From: Alloactinosynnema sp. L-07
GTDB lineage: Bacteria > Actinomycetota > Actinomycetes > Mycobacteriales > Pseudonocardiaceae
Reading direction: 5' to 3'
NCBI RefSeq assembly: GCF_900070365.1
Contig: NZ_LN850107.1
Coordinates: 2,046,001-2,110,000 of the forward strand
Length of the DNA stretch: 64,000 nt
Shown: one piece after another, positions 49,764 through 57,802 of the stretch
Numbering within the stretch: position 1 is the stretch's first letter
Layout: each line of letters opens with the position of its first letter
Notes under the pieces: model-generated
Told to the model about the DNA's origin: nothing
What the model saw: the letters and a program-made list of their open reading frames with translations, nothing else
Databases searched by the model: none
Translations under genes and position numbers: made by a program

Positions 49764-51052
49764 CACACTGCTTCGATCTCGGGGCCAACGGCCTGGGCGG
49801 TGAACAGGTGGTTCAGGTCTCCGGCGCGGTATGCGCCATACACGGTGCGGACGACTGGGCAGGTCTCGACTGCGGCGGCGATCTTGCGCCACCAGGAGAT
49901 CTCCTCGGCCAGTCGCCCGCCGGGCATCCGGACCGCTGCTGCGCCCTGGGTGACCGCGCACGGCCACCTGTCAAGCCCGACGAGCATGATGACGGCGGCC
50001 ACTGCGGCCGCGGCGCGGTCGTCGGAGTACCCGGCCCTTGTCGCGGTCCGGTACGCGTGGGCGGAGATTGGGTGGGTCGGTGGCAGCGCCGCGCGGATGA
50101 GCCGGTGGCCGTCCCAGATCTCGGTCACGCACCTCAGCAGCCTGTGTCCGACGTCGGTGAACACAAGGACGTCGGGGAGGTACTTGGGCAATGGCTGCAG
50201 GCCGACCTGCGGCATCGCGGCGCGGACCCGCCACCACAGCGGGTAGAGGGCGCGACGAGCGCGGTAGTGCTCCCACCACAGCCGGAAGGGTCCGATCGGG
50301 CGCCTGCCGACCCGAGCGCCGTAGGCGGCCAAGGCCAGGCCGATCATGCAAAGGCCCGCACCGATCGGCATGGACCAGCCCTCGACCGCCGCGTGCGGCC
50401 AGGGCAGTGTCAGGCCGATCAACTGGAGGGTCTGGTAGACGATCTTGTGTCCGGCGAAGATCACGCCGAAACACATCCCCACGGCGATGAGATACAGGGC
50501 GGCGCGCAACCAGGGCACGTGCCGCGAGCGGCGTGCCCACCGTGTCGACAGCACCAGCACCGAGACCTCGGCGGCGGCGAGGTAGAGGCCGAATATGAGG
50601 AACGCGAGGCTGGCCATTGGGTCGGCTGGTCCGCCGATCTCGTTGCGGCCGCCGGGGCCGTAGACGAAGTCGATCGAGGCGGGCACGGCCGCGAAGAAGC
50701 CGACCATCGTCGCGGCGACCGCGATCGCGATCACGGTGTGCAAGCGGCGGCTGCGGCGCACCACGGCCAGATCAGGCTGGATCGAGTACTCGAAGAATGC
50801 GAGCGTGAAGAGCCCGGTGCCGATCACGAGGGTGTGCTGTACCGGCCACACGAGGTTGAAGCCCGCCGAGCTGTTGATCGCCGGGTGCACGGCGGGCAGG
50901 CCGACAGCCAGTGCGCTCAGCAGCAGCAACGTCGACAGCAGCAGCGAGCGCATCGCGGGGCTGCCGCCGCCACGGACCACCAGCCGGAGCTTGGTCCCCG
51001 TCGCCACCACACCAGCCAAGACCGCGCCGAACATCAGCGTGTTGCTGTTCAC
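49763..51052 (-). CDS. MAB_1171c-type membrane protein
   Basis: 429 aa from GTG 51052, overlapping the ImmA stop as GTGA. Seven membrane helices occupy about 1-240 (MFGAVLAGVVATGTKL, SLLLSTLLLLSALAVGLPAV, VIAIAVAATMVGFFAAV, ALYLIAVGMCFGVIFAG and others). They are followed by a cytoplasmic domain with LWWEHYRARRALYPLWWRVR, DVGHRLLRCVTEIWDGHRLI and a WWRKIAAAVETC helix. This matches my knowledge of the MAB_1171c family of putative transporters, which typically follow XRE and ImmA/IrrE genes in actinomycetes. Actual transport has not been shown for the family as far as I know. Confidence 0.72.
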   Translation of the reverse strand: MNSNTLMFGAVLAGVVATGTKLRLVVRGGGSPAMRSLLLSTLLLLSALAVGLPAVHPAINSSAGFNLVWPVQHTLVIGTGLFTLAFFEYSIQPDLAVVRRSRRLHTVIAIAVAATMVGFFAAVPASIDFVYGPGGRNEIGGPADPMASLAFLIFGLYLAAAEVSVLVLSTRWARRSRHVPWLRAALYLIAVGMCFGVIFAGHKIVYQTLQLIGLTLPWPHAAVEGWSMPIGAGLCMIGLALAAYGARVGRRPIGPFRLWWEHYRARRALYPLWWRVRAAMPQVGLQPLPKYLPDVLVFTDVGHRLLRCVTEIWDGHRLIRAALPPTHPISAHAYRTATRAGYSDDRAAAAVAAVIMLVGLDRWPCAVTQGAAAVRMPGGRLAEEISWWRKIAAAVETCPVVRTVYGAYRAGDLNHLFTAQAVGPEIEAV

Positions 51053-51669
51053 GATGTGCTGTCCAGGTGCGGGTGCTCGCCGAGGACCTCGGCGAGCCGA
51101 TCGACGACCTGCCGGTCTGCCGGGGCGAGGTCCGGTTCCTCCCGGATCATCACGTCGCGGCCTGCGACCCGCTGCAGCAGCACTGTCCCGAACTGTTCGG
51201 CCTCCTCCTCCAGATCCGGTTGGTCGCTGAAGGCGTCGCGACAGAGCACCGGTCCCAGCTGGGCGCGGACCATCTCGGGGTCGAGGTCGGGGAACAGGAT
51301 GTCCAACAGCAGCTGGGCCGAGTTGCTCAGCTCGCCGCGGGCTCGGTGACCGAGCAGCAAATGCCCGAGCTCGTGCATACACACCACGCGGCTGTAGGAA
51401 GCGGCCACGGTGTCGTCGTAGAAGATGTAGTCGCAGTGCGGCAGCGAGATCAGAAGGCCGGTCGCCGGAGCGACTTGCCCCTCGCTCAGGTACTCGCTCA
51501 TGGGGACCAGGCGCAACGGCCTACCGCGATGGGCGGCGAGCCGGTCGACGAAGTCGCACAGGTCGAACGGTGTGTCCGGGTCTAGCGGGACGTCAGCGAG
51601 CAGACGGTCGACGGCCTCGGTGGCCACACGACGCGCCTTTCGACTGGATGTCCGGCCGTCCCAGGTCAC
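51049..51669 (-). CDS. ImmA/IrrE-family metallopeptidase
   Basis: 206 aa from GTG 51669, chosen because GGGAG lies 8 nt upstream; a GTG at 51732 has its SD too far away. The zinc site HELGH is in VVCMHELGHLLLGH (about 102), with a downstream EEEAEQFG providing the third ligand. Substrate-facing elements are LDPDTPFDLCDFVDRLA at the N-terminus and YIFYDDTVAAS. ImmA/IrrE enzymes cleave a partner XRE repressor to release a response. The XRE gene directly upstream (51757-52314) is the natural partner, and the overlap with the membrane protein gene suggests that gene and MpaB are part of the response. Confidence 0.85.
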   Translation of the reverse strand: MTWDGRTSSRKARRVATEAVDRLLADVPLDPDTPFDLCDFVDRLAAHRGRPLRLVPMSEYLSEGQVAPATGLLISLPHCDYIFYDDTVAASYSRVVCMHELGHLLLGHRARGELSNSAQLLLDILFPDLDPEMVRAQLGPVLCRDAFSDQPDLEEEAEQFGTVLLQRVAGRDVMIREEPDLAPADRQVVDRLAEVLGEHPHLDSTS

Positions 51670-51756
51670 CTTTCCCGCTCCCGCGCCAGCGCCGAACCTG
51701 AGCCCCGACGGGCGGCGGCGACGTGACCGCACGCTATCCGACGGCTGCTCCCTGTG

Positions 51757-52314
51757 TCACTCGTTCGGTCCAAAGTCATCGGCGCCGTCCGGAACCGACT
51801 GCTGCTCCAGTTTCAGGACAGTCTCGATCATGTTGTTGACCGCCTCGATGCCGGCTGGCGTCTTGATCAGTGACATGCGCTCGGCGACCTGGAAGACGCC
51901 CCCATCCTGGAACTTGCGCAGCTTCTGCAGCTGCTCCTCGACTCTGGCCACCATCGGGTCGTCATCGCCGACCGTCAAGTATCCCTCGCTGACGCCGAAG
52001 ACCTTCTCGATCTTCCGACATTCCACGATGCCCGGGTTCGTCCGCGTTCCATTGCGCCAGTAGTTGATATAGGCCGCAGTCCGCCCTATCTCGGCCGCGA
52101 CGTCAACGCTGGTGTAGGGACGGGTTGTGGTCGTGCCGTCCGCGGCCGTCTCAGCCTTCCGGCCCAGACGGAACAGCGTCTGGAGGCGTTGGCTGAACGA
52201 GGCGTTGACCTCAGCCTCCCCCCAGTCGGCAGATTGACCGGACGCCGAGTCGTCACCTGCGTCAGGCGCGGCGTCGTGCTCGTCGTCCGCGGCGGAGCGG
52301 TGGTCGTCGTCCAT
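51757..52314 (-). CDS. XRE-type HTH regulator of the operon
   Basis: 185 aa from ATG 52314 with AAGGGGGT upstream. The N-terminus is a 35-residue acidic extension. The HTH lies at about 38-105: FSQRLQTLFRLGRKAE, then YTSVDVAAEIGRTAAYINYW, RNGTRTNPGIVECRKIEKVF and GVSEGYLTVG. The C-terminal region (about 115-175) is helical with a VEEQLQKLRKFQ heptad and could be the ImmA cleavage or dimerisation part. Probably represses its own operon and perhaps the divergent MFS gene across the 240-bp spacer. Confidence 0.8.
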   Translation of the reverse strand: MDDDHRSAADDEHDAAPDAGDDSASGQSADWGEAEVNASFSQRLQTLFRLGRKAETAADGTTTTRPYTSVDVAAEIGRTAAYINYWRNGTRTNPGIVECRKIEKVFGVSEGYLTVGDDDPMVARVEEQLQKLRKFQDGGVFQVAERMSLIKTPAGIEAVNNMIETVLKLEQQSVPDGADDFGPNE

Positions 52315-52554
52315 GGAACCCCCTTGCCACTTCACCCACGCAACTGAGTTTCCCCGCATGGCCATTCTGAAGCAATGTCAGTTTTGTTGATGCCACGTAC
52401 CCCTACCTGGTGACCCACCGCTAGGTCTTTAGGCCATTCGAGTGGATCACGCTGGGCTTCTGCCCCGACACAGGCAACTGACATACGCTCGGTGCCATCG
52501 ATCTGACGCACATCAGTTGTCTGCGCAGGTAGAGGGTTCATCGGGGGGAACGGC
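52315..52554. promoter_or_regulatory. Divergent spacer between the XRE operon and the MFS gene
   Basis: 240 bp with a relatively AT-rich part around 52340-52395 (GAAGCAATGTCAGTTTTGTTGATG). It must hold the promoters of both directions. Short related pieces CAACTGA/TCAGTTG occur at 52342 and 52510 and could be operator half-sites, but no full palindrome is evident. Confidence 0.4.
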
Positions 52555-53760
52555 ATGGGGGAAGGGCGGCGCGCGGACCGTTTCGGGCGGGAGTTTCGCG
52601 TACTGGCGATCAGCGAAGGCGTGTCGACTCTGGGCGATCAACTCGCCCTGGTCGCCGTCGCCGTTCGAGTGTTCGACACTACCGGCTCCGCGGCTGCGGC
52701 CGCGCTGACTTTGGCCGCGACGTTCCTCCCGGACCTCGTCGCGGGACCACTGCTCGCTCCGCTGGTGGACCGTCGCCCGCGGCGGACCGTGATGGCAGTC
52801 TGCGCCGCGCTGCAAGCCGTGTGCGCCGCGGCGCTGGCGATCCCGGGGATGCCCGTTCCCGTTGTGCTGGCCTGCGTGGTCGCGATCGCGATGGTGGCGG
52901 CCCCCTACAAGGCAGCCCAAGGTGTCACGGCGCGCGAGGTCGTACCGGAGGGCCCCGCCCGGGACAAGGTCCAGGCCGTGATGACCACGATCCGCGAAGT
53001 CGGGCAGCTCGCGGGCTTGGCGGCCTCGGCTGTGGCCGTGGCCTACATCGGCACCACAGCCGCCCTACTGATCAACGCCGGCACCTACGTCGTCGTCGCG
53101 GTACTCGTCCGGCTTGGCCTGACCCGTCAACCCCCGGTAGCGGCGGCGGCGAGAGACGCCCGGCGCGGGTTCGGCCTGGTCTGGAACAACCCACGACTGC
53201 GCGCGGCCACTCTGGTCATCCTGGTCGGCACGGTGGCGATCCTCCCCGAGGCCGTGATCGTGCCGCTCACCCACGAGATGCACGCGCCGTCGTGGATGGC
53301 CGGGCTATTCCTCGCCGCTGATGTCGTGGGCATCCTGGTCGGCACCACCGCACTGACCCTGCGCCGAGTTGACCACCAAGTGCGGGTCGCGCTGGTCGGC
53401 CCGATGCTCGTCTGCGCGGTGGCGCCACTGCTGGTGTTCGCCACGCACCCAGGCCCGATCGTTGTGGTCGTTGCGATGTTCGCCTCCGGCGTGGGCGCGG
53501 CCTACCTGCCCACGGTGGTCACGGTGGCCCTCAACCTTGCTCCCGAGGGCACCAGCGGACGTGTCTGGGGCTGGATGCGCACCGGGCTGCGGGCAGGCCA
53601 AGGCGTCGGCATCCTCGCCGGGGGCCTGCTGGCCGACCTGCTCGGGTCGCCGTCGACGGCGGTCGCCGTCATCGGCGTGCTGGGATCCCTCGCGGCGGTC
53701 GCGTGCGCCGCCGCGTGGGCGCGGACGATCAGCAGAGCGCCATCGGGGGCTGCCGCGTGA
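52555..53760 (+). CDS. MFS transporter
   Basis: 401 aa from ATG 52555, preceded by TCGGGGGGAACGGC. Twelve predicted helices; typical pieces are FRVLAISEGVSTLGDQLALV in helix 1, VAGPLLAPLVDRRPRRTVMA (the loop 2-3 motif D-R-x-x-R-R), REVGQLAGLAASAVAVAYIG and GLRAGQGVGILAGGLLADLL. The layout is that of MdfA/MefA-like drug efflux permeases of the H+-antiporter type. The substrate cannot be inferred. It is transcribed away from the XRE operon and ends just before the hexapeptide array on the other strand. Confidence 0.82.
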   Translation: MGEGRRADRFGREFRVLAISEGVSTLGDQLALVAVAVRVFDTTGSAAAAALTLAATFLPDLVAGPLLAPLVDRRPRRTVMAVCAALQAVCAAALAIPGMPVPVVLACVVAIAMVAAPYKAAQGVTAREVVPEGPARDKVQAVMTTIREVGQLAGLAASAVAVAYIGTTAALLINAGTYVVVAVLVRLGLTRQPPVAAAARDARRGFGLVWNNPRLRAATLVILVGTVAILPEAVIVPLTHEMHAPSWMAGLFLAADVVGILVGTTALTLRRVDHQVRVALVGPMLVCAVAPLLVFATHPGPIVVVVAMFASGVGAAYLPTVVTVALNLAPEGTSGRVWGWMRTGLRAGQGVGILAGGLLADLLGSPSTAVAVIGVLGSLAAVACAAAWARTISRAPSGAAA

Positions 53761-53771
53761 TCATCATCAGT

Positions 53772-53792
53772 TCACATGTCGCGGTTGCGCAC
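53772..53792 (-). CDS. Hexapeptide mini-ORF 1 (V/M-RNRDM)
   Basis: Minus strand GTG-CGC-AAC-CGC-GAC-ATG-TGA. A GGAGGAAA SD stands 3-4 nt before the GTG. The 21-nt block is identical in all four copies except for the first base of the start codon. Confidence 0.5.
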   Translation of the reverse strand: MRNRDM

Positions 53793-53862
53793 GGATTTCC
53801 TCCATCGCTGGGCGGGGACTGCGCTCGGTGCCGCGGGGACGTTGACGGCGGCGGGGCCGGGC

Positions 53863-53883
53863 TCACATGTCGCGGTTGCGCAC
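53863..53883 (-). CDS. Hexapeptide mini-ORF 2 (V/M-RNRDM)
   Basis: Same seven codons starting with GTG; SD GATGAGG five nt upstream. The flanks of copies 2 and 3 also match (GAGATGAGGTCGTC before and GCCCGGCCCCG after), so these two are a recent tandem duplication. Confidence 0.5.
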   Translation of the reverse strand: MRNRDM

Positions 53884-53945
53884 GACGACCTCATCTCGAC
53901 GCTCGGGTGACGGCCCCGGAAGGGCCCGGGAAAGCGGGGCCGGGC

Positions 53946-53966
53946 TCACATGTCGCGGTTGCGCAC
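53946..53966 (-). CDS. Hexapeptide mini-ORF 3 (V/M-RNRDM)
   Basis: Same as copy 2. After its stop the minus strand carries CGGCCCCG...CGGGGCCG (8-bp stem), which could separate the units at RNA level. Confidence 0.5.
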   Translation of the reverse strand: MRNRDM

Positions 53967-54055
53967 GACGACCTCATCTCGACTTTGTGGTGGCGGCCGC
54001 GATCGCGCGGCGCAGGGACACAGGGGGAAGACCGCCGAATCGGGGTCACATGTCG

Positions 54056-54076
54056 CGGTTGCGCATCGTGGGCTCT
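54056..54076 (-). CDS. Hexapeptide mini-ORF 4 (M-RNRDM)
   Basis: ATG-CGC-AAC-CGC-GAC-ATG-TGA with a textbook AAAGGAGA SD eight nt upstream. It is the first unit in transcription order; the conserved block stops exactly at start and stop codon, while flanks differ from copies 1-3. Confidence 0.55.
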
Positions 54077-54279
54077 CCTTTCCGCGAGGAGACCGACGAA
54101 CCGCCGCGATGAGGCGGTCGAACGACGCTGCGTGACCAGTGACGCCCACCGATACCAGCCGAACGACTACACACAGCGACCAGCGTCGAGCATCGCGAAC
54201 TCACCTCCGCAGTGCTCGTCAAGGTGCACCGATCCCGGCGAGGGCCCGATCGGCCCTCACCGCGAACCCAGGGGGGTAC

Positions 54280-55698
54280 ATGGGCATGCGTAGGGTGGCA
54301 CGCGCTGCCAAGGGCACGGAAGCCCGTCAACAGCGAAAACGCGGCAACGGCAACCGATTGTGGGGTCTGGGCGGTCCCACCATCGCTGTCGTGCTGCTCA
54401 TCGACATGATCGGCGCGATTCTGGTGGCGCTGCGGACCCACGACGAGTCGAGTCTGGTCTTGACCGACTGGTGGCGGTTCGGTTGCCTGCTGGCGGCCAC
54501 CATCGTCTACCTCTGGTGGACCCGGCCGGTCGAGGAACGCCGCCGTGCCGAGCGCCTGCAGAAGCGCAAAGTCGAGCACGTCGACATGAGCACGATCTGG
54601 TGCGTCGCGGCAGCACTGACGTTGCCCATGTCGCTAGCGGTGGCCGTGGTCCTGGTGATTCAGGCCGCGCGCTACCTCGTCGCGCGCAAGCCGATCGGCC
54701 TGTGGATCAGCACCACCAGCACGATCGTGATGTCGGTCCTGGCCACCGGCTGGATCAGGGACAGCCTCAGCGGGGGCACATGGCTCACCGAAGGCATGAA
54801 CACCGACCCGATTACCGGACTACGCAACGGCCTGCTGCTGATTCTGGTGATCCCCGGCTACTTCCTGGCCGCGGCGATCCCCGTCGGCGGCTACCGCGCG
54901 ATCCGCATCCGGTATGGACCCGAGGACGCCGACAATGTCGAGCGTCGCGTGACGCTGGGCCGCACTATCGGCACCCGCAAAGACAATCGGCAAATCGTCA
55001 TCGGCATAGTCGTCGGCATTGTCGCTGGGGTGATCAACCTCGTGGCGCCGCCATTCCTGGTTGTCATCATGGTCGGCGCGATCGTGGTCATCGAGTTGGT
55101 GACCGAGAACGGTGTGCTTCGTGTCGCCGCTTTGGTCGACAACCTCACCGGCCTGCCCAACCGCCACGCCTTCAAGCCCGAGGCGAAGTTTCACCTGACC
55201 GTCGACCAAGGCCTCGACCAAACCACATCGCTGCTGCTGGTCGACCTCGACCTGTTCAAGGGGTTCAACACCGCATTTGGTCATGCTGGCGGGGACCAAG
55301 TCCTGGTCAAGGTCGGGCGCATCTTGAGCCGAGCGATCAGGTCCAGCGACCTGATCGCTCGGTGGGGCGGGGAGGAGTTCGTGGTCCTGCTGCCCAACAC
55401 AGGTACAGCGGATGCCGTCGACGTGGCGAACAATCTGCGCAATGCCGTGGCCGAGATCACCACGACCGCTACCAGACCGGCGGGTGGGGACAACTTCAAG
55501 ATTGGGAAGGGCACCGCGTGGCCGATCACCGCATCCATCGGCGTGGCCACCTCACCTCGCCACGCCCAGGATCTCGCCACGCTGCACGATCTGGCCGATC
55601 GCGCGCTCAGGGTGGCGAAGGACGCCGGCCGCAACCGGGTGGAGGTCGCCCCGGTCACGCATACGCCGAACCGGGCATTGGTCACCACCTCCGCCTAG
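54280..55698 (+). CDS. Membrane-bound diguanylate cyclase
   Basis: 472 aa from ATG 54280 (another ATG two codons later), behind a GGGGGG-type SD. Six membrane helices lie between about 28 and 275 (for example GPTIAVVLLIDMIGAILVAL and IVIGIVVGIVAGVINLVAPP). The GGDEF domain follows: DNLTGLPNRHAFKPEAKFHL, LLLVDLDLFKGFNTAFGHAG and the active site RWGGEEFVVLLP. An RSSD motif five residues before GGEEF is the inhibitory I-site, so the enzyme should make c-di-GMP with product inhibition. No EAL domain. c-di-GMP controls development in actinomycetes. Four hexapeptide mini-ORFs lie antisense in its upstream region. Confidence 0.88.
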   Translation: MGMRRVARAAKGTEARQQRKRGNGNRLWGLGGPTIAVVLLIDMIGAILVALRTHDESSLVLTDWWRFGCLLAATIVYLWWTRPVEERRRAERLQKRKVEHVDMSTIWCVAAALTLPMSLAVAVVLVIQAARYLVARKPIGLWISTTSTIVMSVLATGWIRDSLSGGTWLTEGMNTDPITGLRNGLLLILVIPGYFLAAAIPVGGYRAIRIRYGPEDADNVERRVTLGRTIGTRKDNRQIVIGIVVGIVAGVINLVAPPFLVVIMVGAIVVIELVTENGVLRVAALVDNLTGLPNRHAFKPEAKFHLTVDQGLDQTTSLLLVDLDLFKGFNTAFGHAGGDQVLVKVGRILSRAIRSSDLIARWGGEEFVVLLPNTGTADAVDVANNLRNAVAEITTTATRPAGGDNFKIGKGTAWPITASIGVATSPRHAQDLATLHDLADRALRVAKDAGRNRVEVAPVTHTPNRALVTTSA

Positions 55699-55719
55699 CA
55701 CCGGGGTCGTGACTTGCAC

Positions 55720-55761
55720 GAGATCAGGCTCTGCTCTTGGGGGTGAGCAGAGCCGGATCTC
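55720..55761. terminator. Terminator after the diguanylate cyclase gene
   Basis: GAGATC-A-GGCTCTGCTC (55720-55736) pairs with GAGCAGAGCC-G-GATCTC (55745-55761): 16 pairs around one A/G mismatch, 8-nt loop. The stretch up to 55916 holds nothing else I recognise. Confidence 0.75.
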
Positions 55762-55916
55762 GCCTCAGACATGTTGATCAGTCCGGCGGCCGGCGGGGCG
55801 CGATGCCGACCGCCGGTCATCAAGCGGCCTCGGAAGTGGGCTGTACCGCTCCGCGGATGGTCCCGTGCACGCGCTGAGCGTGAGGAGAACCACCATCGCG
55901 GCGGATGGAGCACGCA

Positions 55917-56485
55917 TCAAACGTCGCCGTCGCGAGTCTGGGACGCTGTGATCGCTGGTGCCGCGACGATCATGTCAGCGAGTTGTTCGGGATCGCTCCG
56001 AGTACTGTCGATGATCTCTGCTTGCGTTGGCATCCAACTGGCGTGGGCGGCGCCATACGCGGCCAACCTGCTGAGCCGGAAGTCCCACTTTCCATGGCTG
56101 TTCGCGGTGTCGTTGAGGATCCGCTGGCGGATGACGGTGGGTCCGCATGCAGGACGATGTGGCGGACCGCGATGCCCGCGTAATCGAAGCCACCGAAGAT
56201 GTCGTACGCGTACCTCTCGTTAAGCACGCTCATGGGTGCGATGAGCGGTCCACCGGTGTGGTCGAGGAGCGTGCGTGCGGTGTGCACGACGAGCGATCGC
56301 CATCCCGGTAGGTCCTGGAAGTCGCCGGTCCATCCGGGGAGTTGTTTGCGCAGCATGAAGCCGACTTCTTCGGGGTCGTAGAGGGCGGCGTTGGGGATGC
56401 GGTCGAGCAGTGAGGTGGCGACCGAGGTTTTGCCAGCGCCGAATGCGCCGTTGAGCCAGATGATTCCGTGGAGGCGCGTGGTCAC
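55917..56485 (-). pseudogene. TmrB-like P-loop kinase with a single frameshift
   Basis: From ATG 56485: HGIIWLNGAFGAGKTSVATS (Walker A), ALYDPEEVGFMLRKQLPG, GDFQDLPGWRSLVVHTARTL and PLIAPMSVLNERYAYDIFGG, as in the tunicamycin-resistance/TmrB group of small kinases. Near 56148 the continuation moves by one frame (ADP-TVIRQRILNDTANSHGKW, then FRLSRLAAYGAAHASWMPTQ), ending at 55917. About 190 aa in total. Either a real inactivating indel or a sequencing error in CCCACCG. The original function would be antibiotic or small-molecule phosphorylation or sequestration. Confidence 0.6.
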
Positions 56486-57802
56486 GTCGTGTCTCCTTCG
56501 TGGCGATCGTAGGCGTGTGGAGGGGCGGCAGCGTGGGGACGCGGCCGATGGCCAACGACACGCTGAACTTGTCGGCGTGCACGATCCAGACCCGGTGCAG
56601 CTCCGGCTCGGCCGATGACGGCACGTCGAGGGTGACGGTGAGTTCGTCAGGTCCGGGCGGCGCTTCGGTTGTGTGGGCGCTGGGGGCGTAGCGACTGGGA
56701 GAGCGGGGGCGTAGTTGTATGCCGATCAGCCCGCCGCCGTGACCAGGGTGGATGGCCAGGTGACGGTGACGCGGTCCGGGATGGGCAGGGCGGGCACCCC
56801 ACGCGGAGCGAGTGCCGCGTTCTGTTCGCAGACGATGTCTCCGAGGAGATCCCCGGCTTGGAGCTGTGTTGCTGCCGCGGCGGGTTCTGCGGTGGTGGTG
56901 TCGGCGTCGCCGGTGAGCAGGCCGAAGGTGGCGGCCGGGTAGCCGTCGATGGCGTCATGGGCGAGCGACACCGTGCCCTCGGTGTCTCACCAGGTTCGGC
57001 CGTGCTGCCCGGCGGCACCCACCCACGCACGCGGTGCTACGGACAAGACTTCTGGCCAGGTGCTTAGCGTCCGCGCTAGGCGCCGACGACAGCTCTGCAC
57101 GACCGCGGTGATCGGTGGCCGCTGACGCCGCCTCAGGCGCGGGCCTGCACGACGGCAGACCCGGCGATCTCCACGGAAGTCGCCAAGTCGTCGAGCAGCT
57201 CGGAAACACCGTCCGCGCCGGTGCGTAGCCGGTCGGTGACCGCGTTCAGGAGCACGTCGCGAACGGACGCGCTGCCCGCTGGATCCGCCTGGTGGTTCTG
57301 GAAACCGACGGAGTCCTTGTCCGTCGGATCGAAGGACGCATCGGCGCTGTCCTGCGCCCACTCGACAACGTGCGGCTGCCGGACTTGGCCAGCCGCGACA
57401 AGAGCGCGACGGAGGGCGCAGCGTTAGCCCGTCCCAGGGGCTGCCAACCACACGCCGGCCGGTCGCTGTGGGGCGCCTGCTCCGATCGCGACCTGTCTGC
57501 TTGTGCCAGCGATTGTGCGACATGCGACCGCGTGCGTCGGTTGTGGTGTCGAAGTCTCCGCCGACAAGGATCGAGACCGTCGAGACGGGGCCCGCCATCC
57601 AGCAGCGTGTCGACTTGCCGGCGCCGGGCGGTTGCCCGATCCTGTGGCGATGGTGGCTTCAGCCGCCTCGTCGGTTCCGCGCCCGGTAGCGGCACCATCG
57701 GACGAAACGGCCTCGCCGACTGATTGCAGTCATCACGTGACCTGCGGACATCGACTTCGTCGTCTGCCATGGCACAACACCGGGTGCGTGCCAGGGAGAC
57801 TC
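56486..57802. other. Gene remnants or unrecognised small genes
   Basis: Two minus-strand pieces have natural composition. One runs from about 56690 to 56490 (PDELTVTLDVPSSAEPELHR, VWIVHADKFSVSLAIGRVPT) just upstream of the TmrB-like gene and lacks a clear stop. The other is listed separately at 56726-56971. A plus-strand piece around 57250-57410 reads ARWIRLVVLETDGVLVRRIE with GRIGAVLRPLDNVRLPDLAS but has no SD or natural end. This looks like decayed accessory DNA. Confidence 0.35.
56726..56971 (-). CDS. Possible small hypothetical protein, 81 aa
   Basis: GTG 56971 with GAGGG a few nt upstream. It encodes VSLAHDAIDGYPAATFGLLT, an Ala/Thr/Asp-rich centre, LLGDIVCEQNAALAPRGVPA and a VTVTWPSTLV strand. 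Composition is natural and the stop is in a gap, but no family is recognised and the opposite strand is also open. Confidence 0.3.
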   Translation of the reverse strand: MSLAHDAIDGYPAATFGLLTGDADTTTAEPAAAATQLQAGDLLGDIVCEQNAALAPRGVPALPIPDRVTVTWPSTLVTAAG

